NCBI RefSeq assembly: GCF_051020975.1
Contig: NW_027478166.1
Location: 12,525,501 to 12,589,500, forward strand
Direction: 5' to 3'
From: Osmia lignaria lignaria
Taxonomy: Eukaryota > Arthropoda > Insecta > Hymenoptera > Megachilidae
DNA: 64,000 nt
Shown here: piece after piece, positions 35,550 to 49,500 of the stretch
Position numbering within the stretch: the first letter of the stretch is position 1
Layout: every line of letters starts with the position of its first letter
Notes under the pieces: generated by a model
Seen by the model: the letters and a program-made list of their open reading frames with translations, nothing else
Told to the model about the DNA's origin: nothing
The model's database searches: none
Program-made: the position numbers and the translations under genes

Positions 35550-37903
35550 CTTGAGATATATCTGCAAATATCTCGGAAACGAAGCGAGCTATGGCAAAAT
35601 GTTAAGAGACCTTTTTTGTAGACAATTAAGTTTCCTACTTTTTATGTTCTATGATATTTTTTGATCAGATGCGTAGTTCTCGAGGTATATCAAGATATTT
35701 AAAAGTTCCGAAGCCGCACCAACATAATAGAGATACAGAAACACCGTGGCCCCTTTCTTTGAGATAACTCTGCGCTATTGCGAGCTGGAAATGCCACTTC
35801 CAGTTTAGCTGTGCAAAAGAACAACAACAAGAAGAAGAAATATCTCGAAATATGTCCGTCAGGCCCCTTCCCTTGAGATAAATCTGCAAATATCTCGGAA
35901 ACGAAGCGAGCTAAGGCAAAATGTTAAGAGATCTTTTTTGTAGAGAATTAAGTTTCCTACTTTATATGTTGTATGATATTTTTTGATCAGATGCGTAGTT
36001 CTCGAGATATATCAAGATATTTAAAAGTTCCGAAGCCGCACCAACATAATAGAGATACAGAAACACCGTGCCCCCTTTCATTGAGATAACTCTGCACTAT
36101 TGCGAGCTGGAAATGCCACTTCCAGCTTAGCTGTGCAGAAGAAGAACAACAAGAAGAAGAAATATCTCGAAATATGTCCGTCAGGCACCTTCCCTTGAGA
36201 TAAATCTGCAAATATCTCGGAAACCAAGCGAGCTATGGCAAAATGTTAAGATACCTTTTTTGTAGAGAATTAAGTGTCCTACTTTTTATGTTCTATGATA
36301 TTTTTTGATCAGATGCGTAGTTCTCGAGATATATCAAGATATTTAAAAGTTCCGAAGCTGCACCAACATAATAGAGGTACAGAAACACCGTGGCCCGTTT
36401 CTTTGAGATAACTCTGCGCTATTGCGAGCTGGAAATGCCACTTCCAGTTTAGCTGTGCAGAAGAAGAACAACAAGAAGAAGAAATATCTCGAAATATGTC
36501 CGTCAGGCCCCTTCCCTTGAGATATATCTGCATATATCTCGGAAACGAAACGAGCTATAGCAAAATGTTAAGAGACCTTTTTTGTAGAAAATTATTGTTC
36601 CTACACTTTATGTTCTATGATATTTTTCGATCAGGTGCGTAGTTCTCGAGATATATCAAGATATTTAACAGTTCCGAAGCTGCACCAACATAATAGAGGT
36701 ACAGAAACACCGTGGCCTCTTTCTTTGAGATAACTCTGCACTATTGCGAGCTGCAAATGCCACTTCCAGCTTAGCTGTGCAGAAGAAGAACAAGAAGAAG
36801 AAGAAATATCTCGAAATATGTCCGTCAGGCCCCTTCCCTTGAGATAAATCTGCAAATATCTCGGAAACGAAGCGAGCTATGGCAAAATGTTAAGAGACCT
36901 TTTTTGTAGACAATTAAGTTTCCTACTTTTTATGTTCTATGATATTTTTTGATCAGATGCGTAGTTCTCGAGGTATATCAAGATATTTAAAAGTTCCGAA
37001 GCCGCACCAACATAATAGAGATACAGAAACACCGTGGCCCCTTTCTTTGAGATAACTCTGCGCTATTGCGAGCTGGAAATGCCACTTCCAGTTTAGCTGT
37101 GCAAAAGAACAACAACAAGAAGAAGAAATATCTCGAAATATGTCCGTCAGGCCCCTTCCCTTGAGATAAATCTGCAAATATCTCGGAAACGAAGCGAGCT
37201 AAGGCAAAATGTTAAGAGATCTTTTTTGTAGAGAATTAAGTTTCCTACTTTATATGTTGTATGATATTTTTTGATCAGATGCGTCGTTCTCGAGATATAT
37301 CAAGATATTTAAAAGTTCCGAAGCCGCACCAACATAATAGAGATACAGAAACACCGTGCCCCCTTTCATTGAGATAACTCTGCACTATTGCGAGCTGGAA
37401 ATGCCACTTCCAGCTTAGCTGTGCAGAAGAAGAACAACAAGAAGAAGAAATATCTCGAAATATGTCCGTCAGGCACCTTCCCTTGAGATAAATCTGCAAA
37501 TATCTCGGAAACCAAGCGAGCTATGGCAAAATGTTAAGATACCTTTTCTGTAGAGAATTAAGTGTCCTACTTTTTATGTTCTATGATATTTTTTGATCAG
37601 ATGCGTAGTTCTCGAGATATATCAAGATATTTAAAAGTTCCGAAGCTGCACCAACATAATAGAGGTACAGAAACACCGTGGCCCCTTTCTTTGAGATAAC
37701 TCTGCGCTATTGCGAGCTGGAAATGCCACTTCCAGTTTAGCTGTGCAGAAGAAGAACAACAAGAAGAAGAAATATCTCGAAATATGTCCGTCAGGCCCCT
37801 TCCCTTGAGATATATCTGCATATATCTCGGAAACGAAACGAGCTATGGCAAAATGTTAAGAGACCTTTTTTGTAGAAAATTATTGTTCCTACACTTTATG
37901 TTC
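35550..37903 (+). repeat. Local duplication, period 1,288 bp
   Basis: About 35550-36615 matches 36838-37903 at offset 1,288. Shared private markers are GTAGACAATTAAG, TCTCGAGGTATATC, GTGCAAAAGAACAAC, GTGCCCCCTTTCATTG and TAAGTGTCCTAC. Differences seen include GTCGTTCTC at 37283 and CCCGTTTC against CCCCTTTC. Both copies end in a haplotype-C leader, after which one continues as type B (36631) and the other as type A (37919). Confidence 0.88.
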
Positions 37904-40900
37904 TATGATATTTTTTGATCAGAAGCGTAGTTTTCGAGATATATCGAGATATTTAAAAGTTCCGAAGCCGCACCAACATAATAGAGATACAGAAACACCG
38001 TGGCCTCTTTCTCTGAGATAACTCTGCACTATTGCGAGCTGCAAATGCTACTTACAGCTTAGCTGTGCAGAAGAAGAACAACAAGAAGAAGAAATATCTC
38101 GAAATATGTCCGTCAGGCCCCTTCCCTTGAGATAAATCTGCAAATATCTCGGAAACGAAGCGAGCTATGGCAAAATGTTAAGAGACCTTTTTTGTAGAGA
38201 ATTAAGTTTCCTACTTTTTATGTTCTATGATATTTTTTGATCAGATGCGTAGTTCTCGAGATGTATCAAGATATTGAAAAGTTCCGAAGCCGCACCAACA
38301 TAATAGAGATACAGAAACACCGTGGCCCCTTTCTTTGAGATAACTCTGCGCCATTACGAGCTGGAAATGCCACTTCCAGCTTAGCTGTGCAGAAGAAGAA
38401 CAACAAGAAGAAGAAATATCTCGAAATATGTCCGTCAGGCCCCTTCCCTTGAGATATATCTGCATATATCTCGGAAACGAAACGAGCTATGGCAAAATGT
38501 TAAGAGACCTTTTTTGTAGAAAATTATTGTTCCTACACTTTATGTTCTATGATATTTTTTGATCAGAAGCGTAGTTTTCGAGATATATCGAGATATTTAA
38601 AAGTTCCGAAGCCGCACCAACATAATAGAGATACAGAAACACCGTGGCCTCTTTCTCTGAGATAACTCTGCACTATTGCGAGCTGCAAATGCCACTTACA
38701 GCTTAGCTGTGCAGAAGAAGAACAACAAGAAGAAGAAATATCTCGAAATATGTCCGTCAGGCCCCTTCACTTGAGATAAATCTGCAAATATCTCGGAAAC
38801 GAAGCGAGCTATGGCAAAATGTTAAGAGACCTTTTTTGTAGAGAATTAAGTTTCCTACTCTTTATGTTGTATGATATTTTTCGATCAGGCGCGTAGTTCT
38901 CGAGATATATCAAGATATTTAAAAGTTCCGAAGCCGCACCAACATAATAGAGATACAGAAACCCCGTGGCCCCTTTCTTTGAGATAACTCTGCACTATTG
39001 CGAGCTGTAAATGCCACGTCCAGCTTAGCTGTGCAGAAGAAGAACAACAAGAAGAAGAAATATCTCGAAATATGTCCGCCAGGCCCCTTCCCTTGAGATA
39101 AATCTGCCAATATCTCGGAAACGAAGCGAGCTATGGCAAAATGTTAAGAGACCTTTTTTGTAGAGAATTAAGTTTCCTACTTTTTATGTTCTATGATATT
39201 TTTTGATCAGATGCGTAGTTCTCGAGATGTATCAAGATATTTAAAAGTTCCGAAGCCGCACCAACATAATAGAGATACAGAAACACCGTGGCCCCTTTCT
39301 TTGAGATAACTCTGCGCTATTGCGAGCTGGAAATGCCACTTCCAGTTTAGCTGTGCAGAAGAAGAACAACAAGAAGAAGAAATATCTCGAAATATGTCCG
39401 TCAGGCCCCTTCCCTTGAGATATATCTGCAAATATCTCGGAAACGAAACGAGCTATGGCAAAATGTTAAGAGACCATTTTTTGTAGAGAATTATGTTTCC
39501 TACACTTTATGTTCTATGATATTTTTTGATCAGAAGCGTAGTTTTCGAGATATATCGAGATATTTAAAAGTTCCGAAGCCGCACCAACATAATAGAGGTA
39601 CAGAAACACCGTGGCCTCTTTCTTTGAGATAACTCTGCAATATTGCGTGCTGCAAATGCCACTTCCAGCTTAGCTGTGCAGAAGAAGAACAAGAAGAAGA
39701 AGAAATATCTCGAAATATGTCCGTCAGGCCCCTTCCCTTGAGATAAATCTGCAAATATCTCGGAAACGAAGCGAGCAATGGCAAAATGTTAAGAGACCTT
39801 TTTTGTAGAGAATTAAGTTTCCTACTTTTTATGTTCTATGATATTTTTTGATCAGATGCGTAGTTCTGGAGATATATCAAGATATTTAAAAGTTCCGAAG
39901 CTGCACCAACATAATAGAGGTACAGAAACACCGTGGCCTCTTTCTTTGAGATAACTCTGCACTATTGCGAGCTGCAAATGCCACTTCCAGCTTAGCTGTG
40001 CAGAAGAAGAACAACAAGAAGAAGAAATATCTCGAAATATGTCCGTCAGGCCCCTTCCCTTGAGATAAATCTGCAAATATCTCGGAAACGAAGCGAGCTA
40101 TGGCAAAATGTTAAGAGACCTTTTTTGTAGAGAATTAAGTTTCCTACTTTTTATGTTCTATGATATTTTTTGATCAGATGCGTAGTTCTCGAGATATATC
40201 AAGATATTTAAAAGTTCCGAAGCCGCACCAACATAATAGAGATACAGAAACACCGTGGCCCCTTTCTTTGAGATAACTCTGCACTATTGCGAGCTGCAAA
40301 TGCCACTTCCAGCTTAGCTGTGCAGAAGAAGAACAACAAGAGGAAGAAATATCTTGAAATATGTCCTACAGGCCCCTTCCCTTGAGATAAATCTGCAAAT
40401 ATCTCGGAAACGAAGCGAGCTATGGCAAAATGTTAAGAGACCTTTTTTGTAGAGAATTAAGTTTCCTACAATTTATGTTCTATGATATTTTTTGATCAGA
40501 AGCGTAGTTTTCGAGATATATCGAGATATTTAAAAGTTCCGAAGCCGCACCAACATAATAGAGATACAGAAACACCGTGGCCCCTTTCTTTGAGATAACT
40601 CTGCGCTAGTGCGAGCCGCAAATGCCACTTCCAGCTTAGCTGTGCAGAAGAAGAACAACAAGAAGAAGAAATATCTCGAAATATGTCCGTCAGGCCCCTT
40701 CCCTTGAGATAAATCTGCAAATATCTCGGAAACGAAGCGAGCTATGGCAAAATGTTAACAGACCTTTTTGTAGAGAATTGAGTTTCCTACCTTTTATCTT
40801 CTATGATATTTTTTGATCAGATGCGTAGTTCTCGAGATATATCAAGATATTTAAAAGTTCCGAAGCCGCACCAACATAATAGAGATACAGAAACACCGTG

Positions 40901-43549
40901 GCCCCTCTCTTTGAGATAACTCTGCACTATTGCGAGCTGGAAATGCCACTTCCAGTTTAGCTGTGCAGAAGAAGAACAACAAGAAGAAGAAATATCTCGA
41001 AATATGTCCGTCAGGCCCCTTCCCTTGAGATAAATCTGCAAATATCTCGGAAACGAAGCGAGCTATGGCAAAATGTTAAGAGACCGTTTTTGTACAGAAT
41101 TAAGTTTCCTACTTTTTATGTTCTATGATATTTTTTGATCAGATGCGTAGTTCTCGAGATATATCAAGATATTTAAAAGTTCCGAAGCCGCACCAACATA
41201 ATAGAGATACAGAAACACCGTGGCCCCTTTCTTTGAGATAACTCTGCAGTATTGCGAGCTGGAAATGCCACTTCCAGTTTAGCTGTGCAAAAGAAGAACA
41301 ACAAGAAGAAGAAATATCTCGAAATATGTCCGTCAGGCCCCTTCCCTTGAGATAAATCTGCAAATATCTCGGAAACAAAGCGAGCTAAGGCAAAATGTTA
41401 AGAGATCTTTTTTGTAGAGAATTAAGTTTCCTACTTTATATGTTGTATGATATTTTTTGATCAGATGCGTAGTTCTCGAGATATATCAAGATATTTAAAA
41501 GTTCCGAAGCCGCACCAACATAATAGAGATACAGAAACACCGTGGCCCCTTTCATTGAGATAATTCTGCACTATTGCGAGCTGGAAATGCCACTTCCAGT
41601 TTAGCTGTGCAGAAGAAGAACAACAAGAAGAAGAAACACCCCGAAATATGTCCGTCAGGACCCTTCCCTTGAGATAAATCTGCAAATATCTCGGAAACGA
41701 AGCGAGCTATGGCAAAATGTTAAGAGACCTTTTTTGTAGAGAATTAAGTTTCCTACTTTTTATGTTGTATGATATTTTTTGATCAGATGCGCAGTTCTCG
41801 AGATATGTCAAGATATTTAAAAGTTCCGAAGCCGCACCAACATAATAGAGATACAGAAACACCGTGGCCCCTTTCTTTGAGATAACTCTGCACTATTGCG
41901 AACTGCAAATTCCACTTCCAGCTTAGCTGTGCTGAAGAAGAACAACAAGAAGAAGAAATATCTCGAAATATGTCCGTTAGGCCCCTTCCCTTGAGATAAA
42001 TCTGCAAATATCTCGGAAACGAAGCGAGCTATGGCAAAATGGTAAGAGACCTTTTTTGTAGAGAATTAAGTTTCCTACTTTTTTTCTTCTATGATATTTT
42101 TTGATCAGATGCGTAGTTCTCGAGATATATCAAGATATTTAAAAGTTCCGAAGCTGCACCAATATAATAGAGGTACAGAAACACCGTGGCCTCTTTCTTT
42201 GAGATAACTCTGCACTATTGCGATTTGAAAATGCCACTTCGAGCTTAGCTGTGCAGAAGAAGAACAACAAGAAGAAGAAATATCTCGAAATATGTCCGTC
42301 AGGCCCCTTCCCTTGAGATAAATCTGCAAATATCTCGGAAACGAAGCGAGCTATGGCAAAATGTTAAGAGACCTTTTTTGTAGAGAATTAAGTTTCCTAC
42401 TTTTTATGTTGTATGATATTTTTTGATCAGATGCGTAGTTCTCGAGATATATCAAGATATTTAAAAGTTCCGAAGCCGCACCAACATAATAGGGATACAG
42501 AAACACCGTGGCCCCTTTCTTTGAGATAACTCTGCACTATTGCGAGCTGGAAATGCCACTTCCAGTTTAGCTGTGCAGAAGAAGAACAACAAGAAGAAGA
42601 AATACCTCGAAATATGTCCGTCAGGCCCCTTCCCTTGAGATAAATCTGCAAATATCTCGGAAACGAAGCGAGCTATGGCAAAATGTTAAGAGACCTTTTT
42701 TGTAGAGAATTATGTTTCCTACAATTTATGTTCTATGATATTTTTTGATCAGAAGCGTAGTTTTCGAGATATATCGAGATATTTAAAAATTCCGAAGCAG
42801 CACCAACATAATAGAGATACAGAAACACCGTGGCCCCTTTCTTTGAGATAACTCTGCACTATTGCGAGCTGCAAATGCCACTTCCAGCTTAGCTGTGCAG
42901 AAGAAGAACAACAAGAAGAAGAAATATCTCGAAATATGTCCGTCAGGCCCCTTCCCTTGAGATAAATCTGCAAATATCTCGGAAACGAAGCGAGCTATGG
43001 CAAAATGTTAAGAGACGTTTTTTGTAGAGAATTAAGTTTCCTACTTTTTATGTTCTATGATATTTTTTGATCAGATGCGTAGTTCTCGAGATATATCAAG
43101 ATATTTAAAAGTTCCGAAGCCGCACCAACAAAATAGGGATACAGAAACACCGTGGCCCCTTTCTTTGAGATAACTCTGCACTATTGCGAGCTGGAAATGC
43201 CACTTCCAGTTTAGCTGTGCAGAAGAAGAACAACAAGAAGAAGAAATACCTCGAAATATGTCCGTCAGGCCCCTTCCCTTGAGATAAATCTGCAAATATC
43301 TCGGAAAAGAAGCGAGCTATGGCAAAATGTTAAGAGACCTTTTTTGTAGCGAATTATGTTTCCTACAATTTATGTTCTATGATATTTTTTGATCAGAAGC
43401 GTAGTTTTCGAGATATATCGAGATATTTAAAAATTCCGAAGCAGCAAAACATAATACAGATACAGAAACACCGTGGCCCCTTTCTTTGAGATAACTCTGC
43501 ACTATTGCGAGCTGCAAATGCCACTTCCAGCTTAGCTGTGCAGAAGAAG
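37904..43549 (+). repeat. Heterogeneous B-rich block
   Basis: Monomers at 37919 and 38563 form a dimeric repeat (both with GCCTCTTTCTCTGAG and CTTACAGC). The region from 38885 to 42427 is mostly unrelated type-B copies with scattered private changes. The monomer at 39207 has one extra base (323 bp), and 40496 lacks one T (321 bp). 42427/42749 and 43071/43393 form a repeated pair marked by AGGGATACAG with ATACCTCG and by AAAATTCCGAAGCAGC; 43393 is 321 bp. Confidence 0.85.
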
Positions 43550-46500
43550 AACAACAAGAAGAAGAAATATCTCGAAATATGTCCGTCAGGCCCCTTCCCT
43601 TGAGATATATCTGCAAATATCTCGGAAACGAAGCGAGCTATGGCAAAATGTTAAGAGACCTTTTTTGTAGAGAATTATGTTTCCTACAATTTATGTTCTA
43701 TGATATTTTTTGATCAGATGCGTAGTTCCCGAGATATATCAAGATATTTAAAAGTTCCGAAGCCGCACCAACATAATAGAGATACAGAAACACCGTGGCC
43801 CCTTTCTTTGAGATAACTCTGCACTATTGCGAGCCGCAAATGCCACTTCCAGCTTAGCTGTGCAGAAGAAGAACAACAAGAAGAAATATCTCGAAATATG
43901 TCCGTCAGGCCCCTTCCCTTGAGATAAATCTGCAAATATCTCGGAAACGAAGCGAGCTATGGCAAAATGTTAAGAGACCTTTTTTGTAGAGAATTAAGTT
44001 TCCTACTTTTTATGTTCTATGATATTTTTTGATCAGAAGCGTAGTTTTCGAGATATATCGAGATATTTAAAAATTCCGAAGCAGCACCAACATAATAGAG
44101 ATACAGAAACACCGTGGCCCCTTTCTTTGAGATAACTCTGCACTATTGCGAGCTGCAAATGCCACTTCCAGCTTAGCTGTGCAGAAGAAGAACAACAAGA
44201 AGAAGAAATATCTCGAAATATGTCCGTCAGGCCCCTTCCCTTGAGATAAATCTGCAAATATCTCGGAAACGAAGCGAGCTATGGCAAAATGTTAAGAGAA
44301 CTTTTTTGTAGAGAATTAAGTTTCCTACTTTTTATGTTCTATGATATTTTTTGATCAGATGCGTAGTTCTCGAGATATATCAAGATATTTAAAAGTTCCG
44401 AAGCCGCACCAACAAAATAGGGATACAGAAACACCGTGGCCCCTTTCTTTGAGATAACTCTGCACTATTGCGAGCTGGAAATGCCACTTCCAGTTTAGCT
44501 GTGCAGAAGAAGAACAACAAGAAGAAGAAATACCTCGAAATATGTCCGTCAGGCCCCTTCCCTTGAGATAAATCTGCAAATATCTCGGAAAAGAAGCGTG
44601 CTATGGCAAAATGTTAAGAGACCTTTTTTGTAGCGAATTATGTTTCCTACAATTTATGTTCTATGATATTTTTTGATCAGAAGCGTAGTTTTCGAGATAT
44701 ATCGAGATATTTAAAAATTCCGAAGCAGCACCAACATAATACAGATACAGAAACACCGTGGCCCCTTTCTTTGAGATAACTCTGCACTATTGCGAGCTGC
44801 AAATGCCACTTCCAGCTTAGCTGTGCAGAAGAAGAACAACAAGAAGAAGAAATATCTCAAAATATGTCCGTCAGGCCCCTTCCCTTGAGATAAATCTGCA
44901 AATATCTCGGAAACGAAGCGAGCTATGGCAAAATGTTAAGAGACCTTTTTTGTAGAGAATTAAGTTTCCTACTTTTTATGTTCTATGATATTTTTTGATC
45001 AGATACGTAGTTCTCGAGATATATCAAGATATTTGAAAGTTCCGAAGCCGCACCAACATAATAGAGATACAGTAACACCGTGGCCCCTTTCTTTGAGATA
45101 ACTCTGCACTATTGCGAGCTGCAAATGCCACTTCCAGCTTAGCTGTGCAGAAGAAGAACAACAAGAAGAAGAAATATCTCGAAATATGTCCGTCAGGCCC
45201 CTTCCCTTGAGATATATCTGCAAATATCTCGGAAAAGAAGAGAGCTATGGCAAAATGTTAAGAGACCTTTTTTGTAGAGAATTAAGTTTCCTACTTTTTA
45301 TGTTCTATGATATTTTTTGATCAGATGCGTAGTTCCCGAGATATATCGAGATATTTAAAAGTTTCGAAGCCGCACCAACATAATAGAGATACAGAAACAC
45401 CGCGGCCCCTTTCTTTGAGATAACTCTGCACTAGTGCGAGCCGCAAATTCCACTTCCAGCTTAGCTGTGCAGAAGAAGAACAACAAGAAGAAGAAATATC
45501 TCGAAATATGTCTGTCAGGCCCCTTCCCTTGAGATATATCTGCAAATATCTCGGAAACGAAGAGAGCTATGGCAAAATGTTAAGAGACCTTTTTTGTAGA
45601 GAATTAAGTTTCCTACTTTTTATGTTCTATGATATTTTTTGATCAGATGCGTAGTTCCCGAGATATATCAAGATATTTAAAAGTTCCGAAGCCGCACCAA
45701 CATAATAGAGATACAGAAACACCGTGGCCCCTTTCTTTGAGATAACTCTGCACTATTGCGAGCTGCAAATGCCACTTCCAGCTTAGCTGTGCAGAAGAAG
45801 AACAACAAGAAGAAGAAATATCTCGAAATATGTCCGTCAGGCCCCTTCCCTTGAGATATATCTGCAAATATCTCGGAAACGAAGCGAGCTATGGCAAAAT
45901 GTTAAGAGACCTTTTTTGTAGAGAATTATGTTTCCTACAATTTATGTTCTATGATATTTTTTGATCAGATGCGTAGTTCCCGAGATATATCAAGATATTT
46001 AAAAGTTCCGAAGCCGCACCAACATAATAGAGATACAGAAACACCGTGGCCCCTTTCTTTGAGATAACTCTGCACTATTGCGAGCCGCAAATGCCACTTC
46101 CAGCTTAGCTGTGCAGAAGAAGAACAACAAGAAGAAATATCTCGAAATATGTCCGTCAGGCCCCTTCCCTTGAGATAAATCTGCAAATATCTCGGAAACG
46201 AAGCGAGCTGTGGCAAAATGTTAAGAGACCTTTTTTGTAGAGAATTAAGTTTCCTACTTTTTATGTTCTATGATATTTTTTGATCAGATGCGTAGTTCTC
46301 GAGATATATCAAGATATTTAAAAGTTCCGAAGCCGCACCAACATAATAGAGATACAGAAACACCGTGGCCCCTTTCTTTGAGATAAATCTGCACTATTGC
46401 GAGCTGCAAATGCCACTTCCAGCTTAGCTGTGCAGAAGAAGAACAACTAGAAGAAGAAATATCTTGAAATATGTCCGTCAGGCCCCTTCCCTTGAGATAT

Positions 46501-49500
46501 ATCTGCAAATATCTCGGAAAAGAAGAGAGCTATGGCAAAATGTTAAGAGACCTTTTTTGTAGAGAATTAAGTTTCCTACTTTTTATGTTCTATGATATTT
46601 TTTGATCAGATGCGTAGTTCCCGAGATATATCGAGATATTTAAAAGTTTCGAAGCCGCACCAACATAATAGAGATACAGAAACACCGCGGCCCCTTTCTT
46701 TGAGATAACTCGGCACTACTGCGAGCTGTAAATGCCACTTCCAGCTTAGCTGTGCAGAAGAAGAACAACAAGAAGAAGAAATATCTCGAAATATGTCCGC
46801 CAGGCCCCTTCCCTTGAGATATATCTGCAAATATCTCGGAAACGAAGCGAGCTATGGCAAAATGTTAAGAGACCTTTTTTGTAGAGAATTATGTTTCCTA
46901 CAATTTATGTTGTATGATATTTTTTGATCAGAAGCGTAGTTTTCGAGATATATCAAGATATTTGAAAGTTCCGAAGCCGCACCAACATAATAGAGATACA
47001 GTAACACCGTGGCCCCTTTCTTTGAGGTAACTCTGCACTATTGCGAGCTGCAAATGCCACTTCCAGCTTAGCTGTGCAGAAGAAGAACAACAAGAAGAAG
47101 AAATATCTCGAAATATGTCCGTCAGGCCCCTTCCCTTGAGATATATCTGCAAATATCTCGGAAAAGAAGAGAGCTATGGCAAAATGTTAAGAGACCTTTT
47201 TTGTAGAGAATTAAGTTTCCTACTTTTTATGTTCTATGATATTTTTTGATCAGATGCGTAGTTCCCGAGATATATCGAGATATTTAAAAGTTTCGAAGCC
47301 GCACCAACATAATAGAGATACAGAAACACCGCGGCCCCTTTCTTTGAGATAACTCTGCACTAGTGCGAGCCGCAAATTCCACTTCCAGCTTAGCTGTGCA
47401 GAAGAAGAACAACAAGAAGAAGAAATATCTCGAAATATGTCTGTCAGGCCCCTTCCCTTGAGATATATCTGCAAATATCTCGGAAACGAAGAGAGCTATG
47501 GCAAAATGTTAAGAGACCTTTTTTGTAGAGAATTAAGTTTCCTACTTTTTATGTTCTATGATATTTTTTGATCAGATGCGTAGTTCCCGAGATATATCAA
47601 GATATTTAAAAGTTCCGAAGCCGCACCAACATAATAGAGATACAGAAACACCGTGGCCCCTTTCTTTGAGATAACTCTGCACTATTGCGAGCTGCAAATG
47701 CCACTTCCAGCTTAGCTGTGCAGAAGAAGAACAACAAGAAGAAGAAATATCTCGAAATATGTCCGTCAGGCCCCTTCCCTTGAGATAAATCTGCAAATAT
47801 CTCGGAAACGAAGCGAGCTATGGCAAAATGTTAAGAGACCTTTTTTGTAGAGAATTAAGTTTCCTGCTTTTTATCTTCTATGATATTTTTTGATCAGATG
47901 CGTAGTTCTCGAGATATATCAAGATATTTAAAAGTTCCGAAGCCGCACCAACATAATAGAGATACAGAAACACCGTGGCCCCTTTCTTTGAGATAAATCT
48001 GCACTATTGCGAGCTGCAAATGCCACTTCCAGCTTAGCTGTGCAGAGGAAGAACAACAAGAAGAAGAAATATCTCGAAATATGTCCGTCAGGCCCCTTCC
48101 CTTGAGATAAATCTGCAAATATCTCGGAAACGAAGCGAGCTATGGCAAAATGTTGAGAGACCTTTTTTGTAGAGAATTAAGTTTCCTACTTTTTATGTTC
48201 TATGATATTTTTTGATCAGATGCGTAGTTCTCGAGATATATCAAGATATTTAAAAGTTCCGAAGCCGCACCAACATAATAGAGATACAGAAACACCGTGG
48301 CCCCTTTCTTTGAGAAAACTCTGCACTATTGCGAGCTGGAAATGCCACTTCCAGTTTAGCTGTGCAGAAGAAGAACAACAAGAAGAAGAAATATCTCGAA
48401 ATATGTCCGTCAGGCCCCTTCCCTTGAGATAAATCTGCAAATATCTCGGAAACGAAGCGAGCTATGGCAAAATGTTAAGAGACCTTTTTTGTAGAGAATT
48501 AAGTTTCCTACTTTCTATGTTCTATGATATTTTTTGATCAGATGCGTAGTTCTCGAGATATATCAAGATATTTAAAAGTTCCGAAGCCGCACCAACATAA
48601 TACAGATACAGAAACACCGTGGCCCCTTTCTTTGAGATAAATCTGCACTATTGCGAGCTGCAAATGCCACTACCAGCTTAGCTGCGCAGAAGAAGAACAA
48701 CAAGAAGAAGAAATATCTCGAAATATGTCCGTCAGGCCCCTTCCCTTGAGATAAATCTGCAAATATCTCGGAAAAGAAGCGAGCTATGGCAAAATGTTAA
48801 GAGACCTTTTTTGTAGAGAATTATGTTTCCTACAATTTATGTTCTATGATATTTTTTGATCAGAAGCGTAGTTTTCGAGATATATCGAGGTATTTAAAAG
48901 TTCCGAAGCCGCACCAACATAATAGAGATACAGAAACACCGTGGCCCCTTTCTTTGAGATAACTCTGCACTATTGCGAGCTGGAAATGCCACTTCCAGTT
49001 TAGCTGTGCAGAAGAAGAACAACAAGAAGAAGAAATAACTCGAAATATGTCCGTCAGGCCCCTTCCCTTGAGATAAATCTGCAAATATCTCGGAAACGAA
49101 GCGAGCTATGGCAAAATGTTGAGAGACCTTTTTTGTAGAGAATTAAGTTTCCTACTTTTTATGTTCTATGATATTTTTTGATCAGATGCGTAGTTCTCGA
49201 GATATATCAAGATATTTAAAAGTTCCGAAGCCGCACCAACATAATAGAGATACAGAAACACCGTGGCCCCTTTCTTTGAGATAAATCTGCACTATTGCGA
49301 GCTGCAAATGCCACTTCCAGCTTAGCTGTGCAGAAGAAGAACAACAAGAAGAAGAAATATCTTGAAATATGTCCGTCAGGCCCCTTCCCTTGAGATAAAT
49401 CTGCAAATATCTCGGAAACGAAGCGAGCTATGGCAAAATGTTGAGAGACCTTTTTTGTAGAGAATTAAGTTTCCTACTTTTTATGTTCTATGATATTTTT

